From the NCBI GenBank assembly GCA_934462925.1, contig CAKSIT010000007.1, positions 1 through 64,000 on the forward strand: DNA of 64,000 bases, written 5' to 3'. The notes under the pieces are model-generated. The model searched no databases. It was not told where the DNA came from and worked only from the letters and a program-made list of their open reading frames with translations. Positions within the stretch are counted from its first letter, which is position 1. Each line of letters opens with the position of its first letter. The position numbers were made by a program, and so were the translations under genes. Below are positions 27,329-36,247 of the stretch, in pieces. Origin of the DNA: an uncultured Oscillospiraceae bacterium (GTDB lineage Bacteria > Bacillota > Clostridia > Oscillospirales > Ruminococcaceae).

Positions 27329-28699
27329 ATGCCTGTTCTTTCAAAGGTCAAGGGCGCGCGGCTCGACCCCGCGCGGACGCTTGTAATAGGGTTTTTAGCG
27401 ATAATCGTGGCGGGCGCGGTGCTGCTGTGCCTGCCGATATCCTCGAAGGAGAGGGTGTTCACGCCGTTTTTCGACTGCCTTTTCACGGCAACGTCGGCAA
27501 CCTGCGTAACGGGGCTTATCGTTTACGATACGTTCACGCACTGGTCGCTTTTCGGGCAGGCGGTCATAGCGCTGCTTATACAGACGGGCGGACTGGGGTT
27601 CGTAACGCTCATTACGTTCTTTAACATTGCCGCGGGCAAAAAGCTGGGCTACCGCACGCTTAAAAACGCGGCGGGCGACCTTACCGAAAGCGGCTTTGAG
27701 GGCGGGCGGCGCATACTCGTAAGCATTATGAAGTATTCGCTTATATTCGAGCTTTGCGGGGCTGCCGCCATGGCGTTTGTGTTTGTGCCGCGCTACGGCG
27801 CATACGGCGTGTGGATAAGCGTTTTCATGAGCGTTACGGCGTTTTGCAACGCGGGGTTCGACCTGCTTGGCATGGAGGGGCAGTTTTCGAGCCTTACGGC
27901 GTTTCAGTCTGAGCCTGTGGTGCTTATAACTATATCGCTGCTTATAATAATAGGCGGGCTTGGCTTTATCGTGTGGGAGAACTTTCTGAACATACGCACG
28001 GTAAAGAAGCTCAGCCTGCACTCGCGCGCGGTGCTTGTGATGACTGCGGTGCTGGTAGCGGGCGGCACGGTATTTTACCTTGCGGCGGAGTGGAGCAACC
28101 CGCAGACCTTAGGCGGCATGAGTTTCGGCGAAAAGCTGCTGAACGCCTTTTTCTCGTCGGTCACGGCGAGGACGGCGGGCTACAACTCGATATCCGTTGA
28201 GGGCATGACGGAGTTCTCGCAGCTCGGTACGGTGCTGCTCATGTTCATCGGCGCTGCGCCCGCTTCAACGGGCGGCGGAATAAAGGTAACTACCCTGTTG
28301 GTGCTTATAATGACGGTTGCAAGCTATATGCGCGCAAAAAACGACGTAGAGGTGTTCGGGCGGAAGATAGACAAGCTTACGGTATACCGCACGCTTGTTA
28401 TCACGGTGCTTTCAATGCTTGCGGTGGGCATATGCTTCGGCGCGCTTTACTTCTCAACGCCGGACGGCGTTCAGGGTGGGGGCGCGGTGCAGTGCCTTTT
28501 CGAGGCGGTGTCGGCGTTCTCCACCACGGGGCTTACGGCGGGTACTACCGCTGCGGCGGGCGCTGCGGGCAGGGTGCTGCTGGCGCTCACGATGTTTACA
28601 GGGCGCGTAGGGCCTGTGTCGCTTGTGATGTCGCTTGTGCTGAACACCAAAAAGAGAAAGGATATCGTAGTCCCCGACGGACACATTCTTATAGGATAA
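27329..28699 (+). CDS. TrkH/KtrB-family potassium uptake channel
   Basis: This is the membrane channel of a K+ (or Na+-coupled K+) uptake system. The 456-residue protein has four repeats of membrane helix, P-loop, helix; the four selectivity-filter glycines are visible in TATSATCVTGL, VTAFCNAGFD, SVTARTAGYNS and SAFSTTGLTAG. The overall length and the GGLGFVTLITF segment fit KtrB better than TrkH. KtrB normally needs a cytoplasmic RCK subunit (KtrA/TrkA) for gating; none is adjacent. It lies 13 nt after the large GT-C gene with a GGAGGGG site, so it is co-transcribed with the glycosyltransferases. Confidence 0.88.
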   Translation: MPVLSKVKGARLDPARTLVIGFLAIIVAGAVLLCLPISSKERVFTPFFDCLFTATSATCVTGLIVYDTFTHWSLFGQAVIALLIQTGGLGFVTLITFFNIAAGKKLGYRTLKNAAGDLTESGFEGGRRILVSIMKYSLIFELCGAAAMAFVFVPRYGAYGVWISVFMSVTAFCNAGFDLLGMEGQFSSLTAFQSEPVVLITISLLIIIGGLGFIVWENFLNIRTVKKLSLHSRAVLVMTAVLVAGGTVFYLAAEWSNPQTLGGMSFGEKLLNAFFSSVTARTAGYNSISVEGMTEFSQLGTVLLMFIGAAPASTGGGIKVTTLLVLIMTVASYMRAKNDVEVFGRKIDKLTVYRTLVITVLSMLAVGICFGALYFSTPDGVQGGGAVQCLFEAVSAFSTTGLTAGTTAAAGAAGRVLLALTMFTGRVGPVSLVMSLVLNTKKRKDIVVPDGHILIG

Positions 28700-28730
28700 A
28701 ACGGGCTTCCCGTAAAACAGGAGGAACAAA

Positions 28731-29441
28731 ATGGATACGGAAACCTTTGCTTTGGGAAACATCAAGATGTATGTTTCGGAGGACCACCGCTTCGGCACGG
28801 ACGCGTTCATACTCGCTTATTACGCGGGCGTGCGCCCCGACAGCGTGGTGTGCGACCTCTGCACGGGCTGCGGCATAATTCCGCTTATTTTCTGCAAGAA
28901 CGTTAAGCCGCACCTTATTTACGCGGTAGACATACAGCAGGAGGCGATAGAGCTTCTCAGCCGCACCGTAAAGGAAAACTCGCTTGAAAACATGGTGCAG
29001 CCCATTCTCGCGGACCTGCGCGAAATGCCGCAGTCGCTTATAGCGTACGAAACCGTTGACATAGTAACGGCAAACCCGCCCTATATGACGGGCGGCTCGG
29101 GCTTTGAAAAGGCCTCGCGCCCGCAGGCGATAGCGCGCCACGAGCTTATGTGTACCGTAGGCGACGTATGCGCGGCGGCGGGCAGGCTGCTTAAATACGG
29201 CGGGCTGCTTAAAATGTGCCACCGCCCCGAGCGCCTGTCGGACGTTATAAACTCCATGCGCGAAAATAAGATAGAGCCTAAGAGCATAACCTTTGTACAT
29301 AACAGCATTCTCGACCGCCCGTGGCTGTTTCTTATAACGGGCAAAAAGGGCGCAAAATCGGGCATGGTGGTAGAAAAGCCCATGATTCTGCGCAATGACG
29401 ACAAGTCGTATACGGAGGAGTATTCAAGGCTGTATGAGTGA
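28731..29441 (+). CDS. trmN6: tRNA1(Val) (adenine(37)-N6)-methyltransferase
   Basis: A class I SAM-dependent methyltransferase of the TrmN6/YfiC group, which methylates A37 of tRNA1(Val). The 236-residue protein starts with the family lead-in (HRFGTDAFILAYYAG), has SAM motif I DLCTGCGIIPL near residue 43, and the catalytic NPPY motif (ANPPYMTGGSG) near residue 117 followed by ARHELMCTVGD. It overlaps rsmI by eight bases; the pair trmN6-rsmI is a common Gram-positive arrangement. It has an AGGAGG site. Confidence 0.85.
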   Translation: MDTETFALGNIKMYVSEDHRFGTDAFILAYYAGVRPDSVVCDLCTGCGIIPLIFCKNVKPHLIYAVDIQQEAIELLSRTVKENSLENMVQPILADLREMPQSLIAYETVDIVTANPPYMTGGSGFEKASRPQAIARHELMCTVGDVCAAAGRLLKYGGLLKMCHRPERLSDVINSMRENKIEPKSITFVHNSILDRPWLFLITGKKGAKSGMVVEKPMILRNDDKSYTEEYSRLYE

Positions 29442-30282
29442 TAACGCAGGACTCGGCAGGCTGTCGCTTGTGGGTACGCCGATAGGAAATCTGTCGGATT
29501 TTTCCCCGCGCGGGATAGAAACGCTTGAAAAAGCCGATTATATAGCGGCGGAGGACACGCGCGTAACAATGAAGCTGCTTACGCACTTTGGCATAAAAAA
29601 GCCGCTGCTTAGCTACTACAAGCCGCTTGAGGCGGAAAAGAGCGTGCGCATTCTTGAGCTATTGGGCGAGGGCAAAAACGTGGCGCTTGTAAGCGACGCG
29701 GGTATGCCGTGCATATCAGACCCCGGCTACTACCTTGTAGGCAGGTGCTACGAGCAGGGTATTCCCGTGGAGGTGATACCGGGGTGCAGCGCGGCCGTAG
29801 CTGCGGTAGCCGTAAGCGGTATAGACACCGCGCGCTTTACGTTTGAGGGCTTTCTGCCCGTCGCTAAAAAGGAGCGAGCCGAGCGGCTGGCGCAGGTAAA
29901 GGCGCTGCCGCACACGCTTGTGTTTTACGAAGCGCCGCACAAGCTGCAAAAAACGCTTGCGGACATGGCGCAGGCGCTTGGCGAGCGCAGCGCGGCGCTT
30001 TGCAGGGAGCTTACAAAGCTGCACGAGCAGGTGGTGCGCGGCACGCTTTCGCAGCTGTGCGCCATGTGCGACGATACCGAGCCGCGCGGCGAATACGTTA
30101 TAGTGGTAGAGGGCGCGCACGAGAGCGCGCAGGAGCAGCTGTCGCTCGAGCAGGCGGCACAGCTTGCACAAGGTCTTGCCGACGGCGGAATGCGCCTGTC
30201 GGACGCCTGCAAGGAGGCTGCGGCGGCCTCGGGGCTGCCAAAGCGCGACATTTATTCGTACCTTATGTCACAGCAGGGATGA
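29434..30282 (+). CDS. rsmI: 16S rRNA 2'-O-ribose C1402 methyltransferase
   Basis: RsmI methylates the ribose of C1402 in the decoding centre of 16S rRNA. The 282-residue protein is a tetrapyrrole-methylase fold: LSLVGTPIGNLSDFSPRG near residue 10, AAEDTRVTMKLLTHFGI near 37, ALVSDAGMPCISDPGY near 77, and IPGCSAAVAAVAVSG near 108. The ATG at 29434 lies inside the end of trmN6; an upstream ATG at 29395 would add 13 non-family residues. The C-terminal 50 residues are an Ala/Gln-rich helix ending KRDIYSYLM. Confidence 0.92.
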   Translation: MSDNAGLGRLSLVGTPIGNLSDFSPRGIETLEKADYIAAEDTRVTMKLLTHFGIKKPLLSYYKPLEAEKSVRILELLGEGKNVALVSDAGMPCISDPGYYLVGRCYEQGIPVEVIPGCSAAVAAVAVSGIDTARFTFEGFLPVAKKERAERLAQVKALPHTLVFYEAPHKLQKTLADMAQALGERSAALCRELTKLHEQVVRGTLSQLCAMCDDTEPRGEYVIVVEGAHESAQEQLSLEQAAQLAQGLADGGMRLSDACKEAAAASGLPKRDIYSYLMSQQG

Positions 30283-30294
30283 AAGGAGAACATT

Positions 30295-30471
30295 ATGGAA
30301 AAGAAGAACATCACAAAGCCGAGGGTAGGTCCGTTTGCAACGGCGGTGCTTCCGATAATCGGCGCGGTAATTATCGTGGCTGCGGCGGTAGCCTACATCT
30401 GCATGAAGCTTGGCGACGAGCTGCGCTACAACGAAAAGTGGAAGGACTACGACGAGTGCGGCTGGCATTGA
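30295..30471 (+). CDS. Small single-pass membrane protein
   Basis: A 58-residue protein not recognized as any family. It has a short basic N-terminus (MEKKNITKPRVG), one strongly hydrophobic helix (about residues 14-37, rich in Ala, Val and Ile), and a polar acidic tail ending YDECGWH. A GAAAGGAG site lies 7 nt before the ATG and the gene starts 12 nt after rsmI, so expression is well supported. It is the last gene before the terminator. The function is unknown. Confidence 0.7.
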   Translation: MEKKNITKPRVGPFATAVLPIIGAVIIVAAAVAYICMKLGDELRYNEKWKDYDECGWH

Positions 30472-30477
30472 AAGCGC

Positions 30478-30514
30478 GGGTCGGCGGGCCTCATTCCTGC
30501 CGACCCTGTTTTTT
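30478..30514 (+). terminator. Terminator of the RING/glycosyltransferase operon
   Basis: An 11-bp stem GGGTCGGCGGG/CCTGCCGACCC (30478-30506, one G-U pair) is followed by TGTTTTTTG. The next gene, folC, begins only 27 nt later with a weak ribosome site and no visible promoter, so some read-through is possible. Confidence 0.85.
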
Positions 30515-30540
30515 GTAAATCGTAAATCGGGACGAAAAAA

Positions 30541-31800
30541 ATGGACTACAACGAAAGCTTAAAATATCTGGCGGGATTTTCAAAGCAGGGCGCGCCCGTC
30601 AAGGACCTGTCGCGCTTTAAGGCGCTCTGCGCGCGGCTCGGCAACCCCGAGCGCACCCTGCGGTGCGTGCATATTGTGGGGACGAACGGCAAGGGTTCAG
30701 TCGCGGAATATATAGCGCAGGGGCTGAGCGCGTGCGGCTGCCGCACGGGGCGCTTTACGTCGCCTTATATCGTCGATATAAGGGAGCGCATAACGCTCGA
30801 CGGGGAGTTTATCCCCGAGGAGGACTTCGCGCGGCTTATGACGGCAGTCGCGGGTGCTGTTGAGGAATGCGAAAACCGCGCCTTTTCGCAGTTTGAGCTG
30901 CTTACGGCGGTATGCTTTATGTACTTTGCGGGGCGCGCCGACTACTGTGTAATAGAAGCGGGAATAGGCGGCACGCTGGACTGCACCAACGTTATCCCCT
31001 GCCCCGAGGCCGCGGTGTTCACCTCTATAGGGCTTGACCACACCGCGATACTCGGCGGCACGCACGCGCAGATAGCGCGCAGCAAGAGCGGCGTAATAAA
31101 GGGCGGCAGCGTTATTGCGGCGGCGGGGATATGCCCGCAGGCAATGACGGTTATAGAGCAAAAATGCGCCGAAACGGGCGCGCGGCTTATTGTCCCCGAC
31201 ATGGGCGAGCTTAAGGACGTTGAAAGCGGGCTGTGGGGCAGCAGCTTTACCTACCGCGGCGTGAGCGTGCGCACGGCAATGTGCGGCGCGCATCAGATAG
31301 GCAACGCGCTTACGGCGGCTGAGGCGCTGCGCGTCCTGCCCGAGGTAGATTTCGCCCGCGCGCTCGGCGGCTTTGCAAGGGCGAAAATGCCCGCGCGGCT
31401 CGAGCGCGTTTCCCGCGAGGGCTACCCCGACATAATACTTGACGGCGGGCATAACCCGCAGGCAATGGATGCGGCGCGCGCGGTGCTTAAGTCCGACCCG
31501 CGCCCCAAAACCGCACTTATCGGCATGATAGACACAAAGGACTACGAGAGCGCGCTCGGCGTTATCCTGCCGTGCTTTGAGCGCGCGGTGTTTCTTGACG
31601 GGTTCGCGCCGAACGCCGTTGCGGCGGAGCGTCTTTGCAGCGCGGGCGCGCAGTACTGCGCGTGCGAGGCTTCTCACCACCCTGCCGAGGCGCTTGTGCG
31701 CGCGGCGGCGCTTACCGACGAGGGCGGGCTGCTGTTTATAGGCGGGTCGCTTTACATGGCGGCCGAGCTGCGCGCGCTGCTTGTGGGGAGGCGCTTATGA
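30541..31800 (+). CDS. folC: Folylpolyglutamate/dihydrofolate synthase
   Basis: FolC adds glutamate to folates, and in bacteria often also makes dihydrofolate from dihydropteroate. The 419-residue Mur-ligase-type protein has the P-loop VHIVGTNGKGSVAEYIA near residues 43-58, TGRFTSPYIVDIRERI near 72, IEAGIGGTLDCTNVI near 140, SIGLDHTAILGG near 160, and the C-terminal LDGGHNPQAMDAAR near 302. The ribosome site is weak. It overlaps the next gene in ATGA, so the three-gene unit folC-hydrolase-Nudix is coupled. Confidence 0.92.
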   Translation: MDYNESLKYLAGFSKQGAPVKDLSRFKALCARLGNPERTLRCVHIVGTNGKGSVAEYIAQGLSACGCRTGRFTSPYIVDIRERITLDGEFIPEEDFARLMTAVAGAVEECENRAFSQFELLTAVCFMYFAGRADYCVIEAGIGGTLDCTNVIPCPEAAVFTSIGLDHTAILGGTHAQIARSKSGVIKGGSVIAAAGICPQAMTVIEQKCAETGARLIVPDMGELKDVESGLWGSSFTYRGVSVRTAMCGAHQIGNALTAAEALRVLPEVDFARALGGFARAKMPARLERVSREGYPDIILDGGHNPQAMDAARAVLKSDPRPKTALIGMIDTKDYESALGVILPCFERAVFLDGFAPNAVAAERLCSAGAQYCACEASHHPAEALVRAAALTDEGGLLFIGGSLYMAAELRALLVGRRL

Positions 31801-32486
31801 AGCGGCTGCGCCTGCCCGACGGCAGGGAGCTTTGCTACGAGCTTACGCGAAAGCCCGTGCGCAACATCAATTTCCGCTTAAAGCCCGACGGGGTGGTGTA
31901 TGTTTCGGCGAGCGGCAGGGTGGCTGTAAAGCGCATAGAGCAGCTGCTGACGGAGCGCGCGGAGTTTTTGCTTGCCGCGGCGCAGCGCCTTTCGGAAAGG
32001 GAGCGGCAGGGCGAGATAACGCTTGAAAGCGTAAAGTGGCTCGGGCGCGAGTTTCCCGTGCGGATAATAGCGAGCGCGCGGGAAAAGGCGGTGCTGGAGC
32101 ATGACGAAATGCGCGTTTTTTCCTGCCGCACGGGCGACGAGGAGTGGCTGCGCGGGCTTATAAAAAGCGAGCTTGCGGCGAATTTTGCGCGGCTGTGCGC
32201 CGAGCTTAACAAGGAAGTGCGCGCGCAGCTCACCGCGGCGGGACTTGTCCCTCCGCCGACAAGGATAACGATAAAGGACATGAAAAGCCGCTGGGGGAGC
32301 TGCTCCTACACGCGCGGGCATATCTCGATAAATTTTGCGCTCTATGCCTACCCGCGCGAAACGGTGCTTTCGGTATTCTGGCACGAATACGCGCACTACT
32401 GGCAGCACGACCACTCCCCCGCGTTTTACGCGCTTGTGGAGCGCTTCTACCCCGAATACAGGCGGTGGAACGGACTGCTGAAATAG
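31797..32486 (+). CDS. YgjP/DUF45-family metal-dependent hydrolase
   Basis: A 229-residue predicted zinc metallopeptidase of the YgjP (DUF45) family. The motif WHEYAHYWQHDHSPAFY near residue 198 supplies the HExxH zinc site plus a third histidine, and the upstream MKSRWGSCSYTRGHISINFAL (residues 160-181) is the other family block. The N-terminal part (residues 1-60) is a beta/alpha region typical of the family (VRNINFRLKPDGVVYVSA). The substrate is unknown. The ATG at 31797 overlaps the folC stop; longer ORF starts lie within folC and are rejected. Confidence 0.88.
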   Translation: MKRLRLPDGRELCYELTRKPVRNINFRLKPDGVVYVSASGRVAVKRIEQLLTERAEFLLAAAQRLSERERQGEITLESVKWLGREFPVRIIASAREKAVLEHDEMRVFSCRTGDEEWLRGLIKSELAANFARLCAELNKEVRAQLTAAGLVPPPTRITIKDMKSRWGSCSYTRGHISINFALYAYPRETVLSVFWHEYAHYWQHDHSPAFYALVERFYPEYRRWNGLLK

Positions 32487-32494
32487 GAGGACAT

Positions 32495-32980
32495 ATGAAG
32501 GATTGCTGCATTACCGCGGACGGCGCATGGTTCAGGTACAGGGTGGGCGCTGTTATCGTGGCGGACGGCTGCGCGCTTTTTGCGCGGACGGAGCGCGGCG
32601 GGTATTACTACAGCGTGGGCGGCGGCGTTCATATCGGCGAGCGCTCAGACGAGGCGGTAGTGCGCGAGGTGCTTGAGGAAACGGGCGAGCGCTTTGAGGT
32701 GGTGCGCCCGCTGTTTCTGGCGGAGAACTTCTTTCACGGCGAGGACGGCTCCGTAGACGGGCTTGCGTGCCACACGCTGGAGCTTTACTACCTTATGAAA
32801 TGCACGGAAAAGCGCGAGTATTCAGCGCAGAGCGTTACAGCCGACGGCGAGCGCGAGCGGCTGTACTGGCTGCCGCTCGACAGGCTGGACGAGTACGACG
32901 TCAGACCCTCGCTCTTAAAGCGGGTGATTTGCGGCGGTATCCCCGAGAGCTTTGAGCGGTATGTAAACGACGGCAGATAA
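32495..32980 (+). CDS. Nudix hydrolase
   Basis: A 161-residue Nudix-family pyrophosphohydrolase, cleaving a nucleoside diphosphate linked to another moiety. The Nudix box is complete: G-x5-E-x7-REVLEETGE within GGGVHIGERSDEAVVREVLE near residues 41-64. The N-terminus (WFRYRVGAVIVADGCALF) is the usual lead-in strand. The C-terminus (LYWLPLDRLDEYDVRPSLLK) resembles ADP-ribose or NTP pyrophosphatases of Firmicutes, but the substrate cannot be told. It follows the YgjP-like gene by 8 nt with AGGAGG. Confidence 0.9.
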   Translation: MKDCCITADGAWFRYRVGAVIVADGCALFARTERGGYYYSVGGGVHIGERSDEAVVREVLEETGERFEVVRPLFLAENFFHGEDGSVDGLACHTLELYYLMKCTEKREYSAQSVTADGERERLYWLPLDRLDEYDVRPSLLKRVICGGIPESFERYVNDGR

Positions 32981-32986
32981 CAAAAG

Positions 32987-33014
32987 CGCCCCCGCAGGCA
33001 ATTCTGCGGGGGCG
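32987..33014. terminator. Bidirectional terminator between convergent genes
   Basis: CGCCCCCGCAG (32987-32997) pairs perfectly with CTGCGGGGGCG (33004-33014). T-rich flanks exist on both sides, better on the minus strand. It lies between the Nudix gene and the minus-strand zinc-ribbon gene. Confidence 0.8.
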
Positions 33015-33029
33015 TTCTGTGTGATTTTA

Positions 33030-36029
33030 TCAGGATATTTCCTTTGTCGCGGAGCTTATAGCGCTTCTTGCGGCGGTGATAGAGGTGCTGCTTTCGCTGC
33101 TGAACGACGAGCGGTCGTTCTCCTGAATCATGTTGTAAAGGCCAACAAGGGCGTTGAGCTTGTCGCTTGCCGTCTTAAGGTAGCTGTAAGCGCTCGAATA
33201 ATCGGACGGCGGGTTTGCAAGCATAATGCGGTATGCCGCAACCTCCTGCGCGTACGCCGCGGCGTTTGCGTAGGTCTTGGAGTTGGCGCTCTTGGAGAGC
33301 GTCTGAACGGCGTTCGTGTCGAAGTTGTCCTTCTTAAGCTCGGTGAGCTTGCCCTCGAGCGTGCTGAACGCGGAAACGGCGTTGTTCGCAGCGGCGATAG
33401 CGTCGCTCATAGCCGCCGCATAGGACTCTGCGGTCTCATACGCGGTATAGCTGGAGGTGAACTTTGTGTACTTGAAGTTGCTGCTGAGCGTCGAGGTGAA
33501 GTCCGACAGGTATGTAGAGCAGGAGCTTGTGAACTTGCTGGTGCTGCCCGAGGGACTCTTGATGAAGTCGTAGTACGCAGTGTACTTCTTCTGGAGGGTT
33601 GACAGCTGGCTGTAAACCGAATCAAGCTCGCTGTTCTTGGGCTTTGCGGAGGAAATAGCGGTATCTACCGCGCTCTTGCCGCTGTCAATGGAGCTTATGA
33701 TGTTCTTTGCAAAGTCGCGGTTGTAGTAGCCTGTGCGGGCGGTTTCCGCGTTGCCCGAGGCGTTCTCCATAGTATAGATAACGTTCTGCGCAAGCATATC
33801 TATCTTGCCTACCTCTGCCGCCATTTTCTCAACCGCGTCCATTATCTTCTCGCGGTCCTTTTCAAGCGAAGCCGCCTTTGCGCTTACCGTGCCTGTAGCC
33901 GCGTGCTTTGGCGTGGTGGTAACAGCAGCCTTTGGCGTGGTTGTGGTGTTGGGCTTGGGCGTTGTAGTTGCGGTGGGCTTAGACGTGGACGTTGCGGGCT
34001 TTGGCGTGGAGGTAGCAGGCTCAGGCTTTGAGGTGTCGGGCGCTGGGTCTGTGGACTCTGCGGTTTCAGGACCTGCCACAACGGGCTTGTCGTCCTCCGT
34101 AGTCGGGGGCTGGGTTACCTCGTCGGGTTCGGTCACAGGGGAAACGTCCTCGGTTTCGGGCGCTACCGTAACCACGTCGGGCATGCTGTCTTCGGGTTCT
34201 GCGCTTGTAGAAGCAGCGGAGCTTGTAGAGGGCGTATCAACCGAAAGCGTTTCGTTGCCTGTAAGGTTATCCTTATTCTTCTTGCCGCTTACGCCAACGA
34301 TAAGCAGCACTATGGCAGCGCATACTACCGCCGCAGAGCCTGCGATGATAGGAACGGTCTTTTTCTTCTTGCCGTCCGTGCCGCCAAGCCTGTTGTCAAG
34401 CGAAGCGTCGTGCTTTTTGGGCGCTCTGTACGGCGCGCCGCAGTTTTTGCACACGGTTTCCTTTTCGTACATATCCTGTCCGCAGTTGCGGCAGTAGGAG
34501 AGCTTTCCGAGAACGGGGTCTTCCTCGGGAGGCGCGTTCGGGTCGCGCGGGCGGCGCGCAAGCTGTATGGGCGCATCGGGCGCGGAGGGCGCTCTCTGGG
34601 GCGCGGGGCTTGACAGCTTACTTTCAGCCGTTTCAGCGACTGCGGGCGCGCCGTCCAATATTACGGTTTCATCATCGGCAGGCTCGCTGTACTCGGGCAT
34701 TACGGGAGGTACGTACTCGGGCATAACGGGCGGCTCAATATACTCTGTATCAAAGTTCTCGGGCTGCACAGGCTGCGCGATTTCTTCGACAGCAGGGGCA
34801 ATCTCATCTACCGCGGGCGCGCTTGGCGCAAAGTCTTCGGGTTGCATAGGCGGCGCGATTTCCTCAACGGCGGGGGCAATCTCCTCAACGGCGGGCGCGC
34901 TCGGCGCAAAGTCTTCGGGCTGCATGGGCGGCGCGATTTCCTCGACTGCGGGAGCAATCTCCTCTACAGCGGGCGCGCTCGGCGCAAAGTCTTCGGGCTG
35001 CACAGGCTGCGCGATTTCTTCGACAGCAGGGGCAATCTCCTCAACGGCGGGCGCGCTCGGCGCAAAGTCTTCGGGCTGCATGGGCGGCGCGATTTCCTCG
35101 ACAGCAGGGGCAATCTCCTCTACGGCGGGCGCGCTTGGCGCAAAGTCTTCGGGCTGCATGGGCGGCGCGACTTCCTCGACTGCGGGAGCAATCTCCTCTA
35201 CCGCAGGCGCGGCGGGAGCGTTTTCCGTACCCTCGAGAACATTGTTTACAAACGAATAGGGGTCGAGCGATATGTCGGCGCTGGGGTCTTCGTCCATAGA
35301 GCCGCCCTCGATAATAGGCACGGAGCGGTCTATGGGATTAGTAAACACCTGCGAATGCGCTTCTGCGGAGTCCATTGCGAAATCCTGAAGCTCGCGCGCC
35401 TCGCCCACCTTAGGCTCGGGCTGGCGCATTTCCGCGGCAACGGGCTGAACGCCTATAGCGGGCATATCTCCCGTCGAAGCGCCGAAGCTTTCAAGCTGGC
35501 GCGTAAGCTCGTCTATCTCGGACTGCGTGCTTTTGCCGATAGCCGCCATCTCTCCGCCCGAGGACGGCGTATTGTAGGCTATCTGCGGCGAAGCCTCGAG
35601 TCCGCCGCCGCCGAGCAGGTCGTTTATCTGCCCTATATCCTCGTCGGAAATGCCCGATATGCCGCCGAACTCGTTTTCAATCGGGTTGTTGTTCACAAGC
35701 GGGACGTTTCCGTTGGACACGTTGACCGTGGGGCGCGAGCCGCCGAGCGGCATACCGCACTTTTCGCAGACGGTGGTGGACGTTTGCATATGCATACCGC
35801 AGGTCTGGCAGAAAACAAGAGTGCCACTTCCGTTATTTATAGGCTCAACGCTCGGCGTGGAGCGTATCTCTGCGTTATTCGCGCCCTGCGCCGCAGAGCT
35901 TTCCGCTCCGCCCTGTGCAGCGCTGTCCGCAGGCTGCTCCTGCTCCACCTCGGGAGGAACGGGCGTGCCGCATTCCATGCAGAACTGATAGCCCCTTATG
36001 AGCTTCTTTCCGCAGTTTTCACAGAACAT
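33030..36029 (-). CDS. Large zinc-ribbon repeat protein with single membrane helix
   Basis: A 999-residue protein not assignable to a characterized family. Order: a zinc ribbon at the N-terminus (FCENCGKKLIRGYQFCMECG), a second zinc ribbon near residue 72 (CQTCGMHMQTSTTVCEKCG), an acidic disordered region, six tandem 26-residue repeats (about residues 270-425; consensus with APAVEEIAPAVEE and PMQPEDFAPS), a third zinc ribbon near residue 515 (CRNCGQDMYEKETVCKNCG), one membrane helix near residues 558-582, a Thr/Ser/Pro/Glu-rich stalk to about 705, and a helical Ser/Ala/Lys-rich C-terminal domain. The layout suggests a cytoplasmic zinc-ribbon and repeat part and an external helical domain. The function is unknown; zinc-ribbon-plus-membrane proteins are frequent in Clostridia. 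It has its own promoter at 36147-36175. Confidence 0.8.
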   Translation of the reverse strand: MFCENCGKKLIRGYQFCMECGTPVPPEVEQEQPADSAAQGGAESSAAQGANNAEIRSTPSVEPINNGSGTLVFCQTCGMHMQTSTTVCEKCGMPLGGSRPTVNVSNGNVPLVNNNPIENEFGGISGISDEDIGQINDLLGGGGLEASPQIAYNTPSSGGEMAAIGKSTQSEIDELTRQLESFGASTGDMPAIGVQPVAAEMRQPEPKVGEARELQDFAMDSAEAHSQVFTNPIDRSVPIIEGGSMDEDPSADISLDPYSFVNNVLEGTENAPAAPAVEEIAPAVEEVAPPMQPEDFAPSAPAVEEIAPAVEEIAPPMQPEDFAPSAPAVEEIAPAVEEIAQPVQPEDFAPSAPAVEEIAPAVEEIAPPMQPEDFAPSAPAVEEIAPAVEEIAPPMQPEDFAPSAPAVDEIAPAVEEIAQPVQPENFDTEYIEPPVMPEYVPPVMPEYSEPADDETVILDGAPAVAETAESKLSSPAPQRAPSAPDAPIQLARRPRDPNAPPEEDPVLGKLSYCRNCGQDMYEKETVCKNCGAPYRAPKKHDASLDNRLGGTDGKKKKTVPIIAGSAAVVCAAIVLLIVGVSGKKNKDNLTGNETLSVDTPSTSSAASTSAEPEDSMPDVVTVAPETEDVSPVTEPDEVTQPPTTEDDKPVVAGPETAESTDPAPDTSKPEPATSTPKPATSTSKPTATTTPKPNTTTTPKAAVTTTPKHAATGTVSAKAASLEKDREKIMDAVEKMAAEVGKIDMLAQNVIYTMENASGNAETARTGYYNRDFAKNIISSIDSGKSAVDTAISSAKPKNSELDSVYSQLSTLQKKYTAYYDFIKSPSGSTSKFTSSCSTYLSDFTSTLSSNFKYTKFTSSYTAYETAESYAAAMSDAIAAANNAVSAFSTLEGKLTELKKDNFDTNAVQTLSKSANSKTYANAAAYAQEVAAYRIMLANPPSDYSSAYSYLKTASDKLNALVGLYNMIQENDRSSFSSESSTSITAARSAISSATKEIS
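34752..35219 (-). repeat. Six 78-bp in-frame tandem repeats
   Basis: Six direct copies of a 78-bp unit; the marker AAGTCTTCGG (plus strand) recurs at 34831, 34909, 34987, 35065 and 35143, exactly 78 bp apart, with a diverged copy starting at 34752. Each unit encodes 26 residues, itself a near-duplicate of APAVEEI. Copies alternate between APPMQ and AQPVQ variants. This is coding DNA without spacers, so it is not a CRISPR array. Confidence 0.95.
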
Positions 36030-36146
36030 ATTTGCTGACCTCCAACAATGTTATTTGAAAACAGTATATCCTCAAACCGCACTAACAGCTTAATAACAGT
36101 CATATGCAGACTGCGACCTGTCGAGAACAGACTGATATCCAATATA

Positions 36147-36175
36147 AGTATACATTATTAAAGCAATCTTGTCAA
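36147..36175 (-). promoter_or_regulatory. Promoter of the zinc-ribbon repeat protein
   Basis: On the minus strand TTGACA (36175-36170), a 17-bp spacer and TATACT (36152-36147). It leaves a 5' UTR of about 110 nt before the start at 36029. Confidence 0.8.
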
Positions 36176-36247
36176 TTCATTTTGTGGAAAATTGTAAAAA
36201 TGATATAACAGACGCTGCCCCGTTTTGTGCATAATACGACAAACTAT

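Noticed and set aside
34752..35219. Possible CRISPR array
   Set aside because: The 78-bp units are contiguous, have no unique spacers and keep a reading frame.
34842..36038. A 398-codon plus-strand ORF opposite the zinc-ribbon repeat protein
   Set aside because: It mirrors the 78-bp repeats; only the minus-strand frame gives zinc ribbons, a membrane helix and a promoter.
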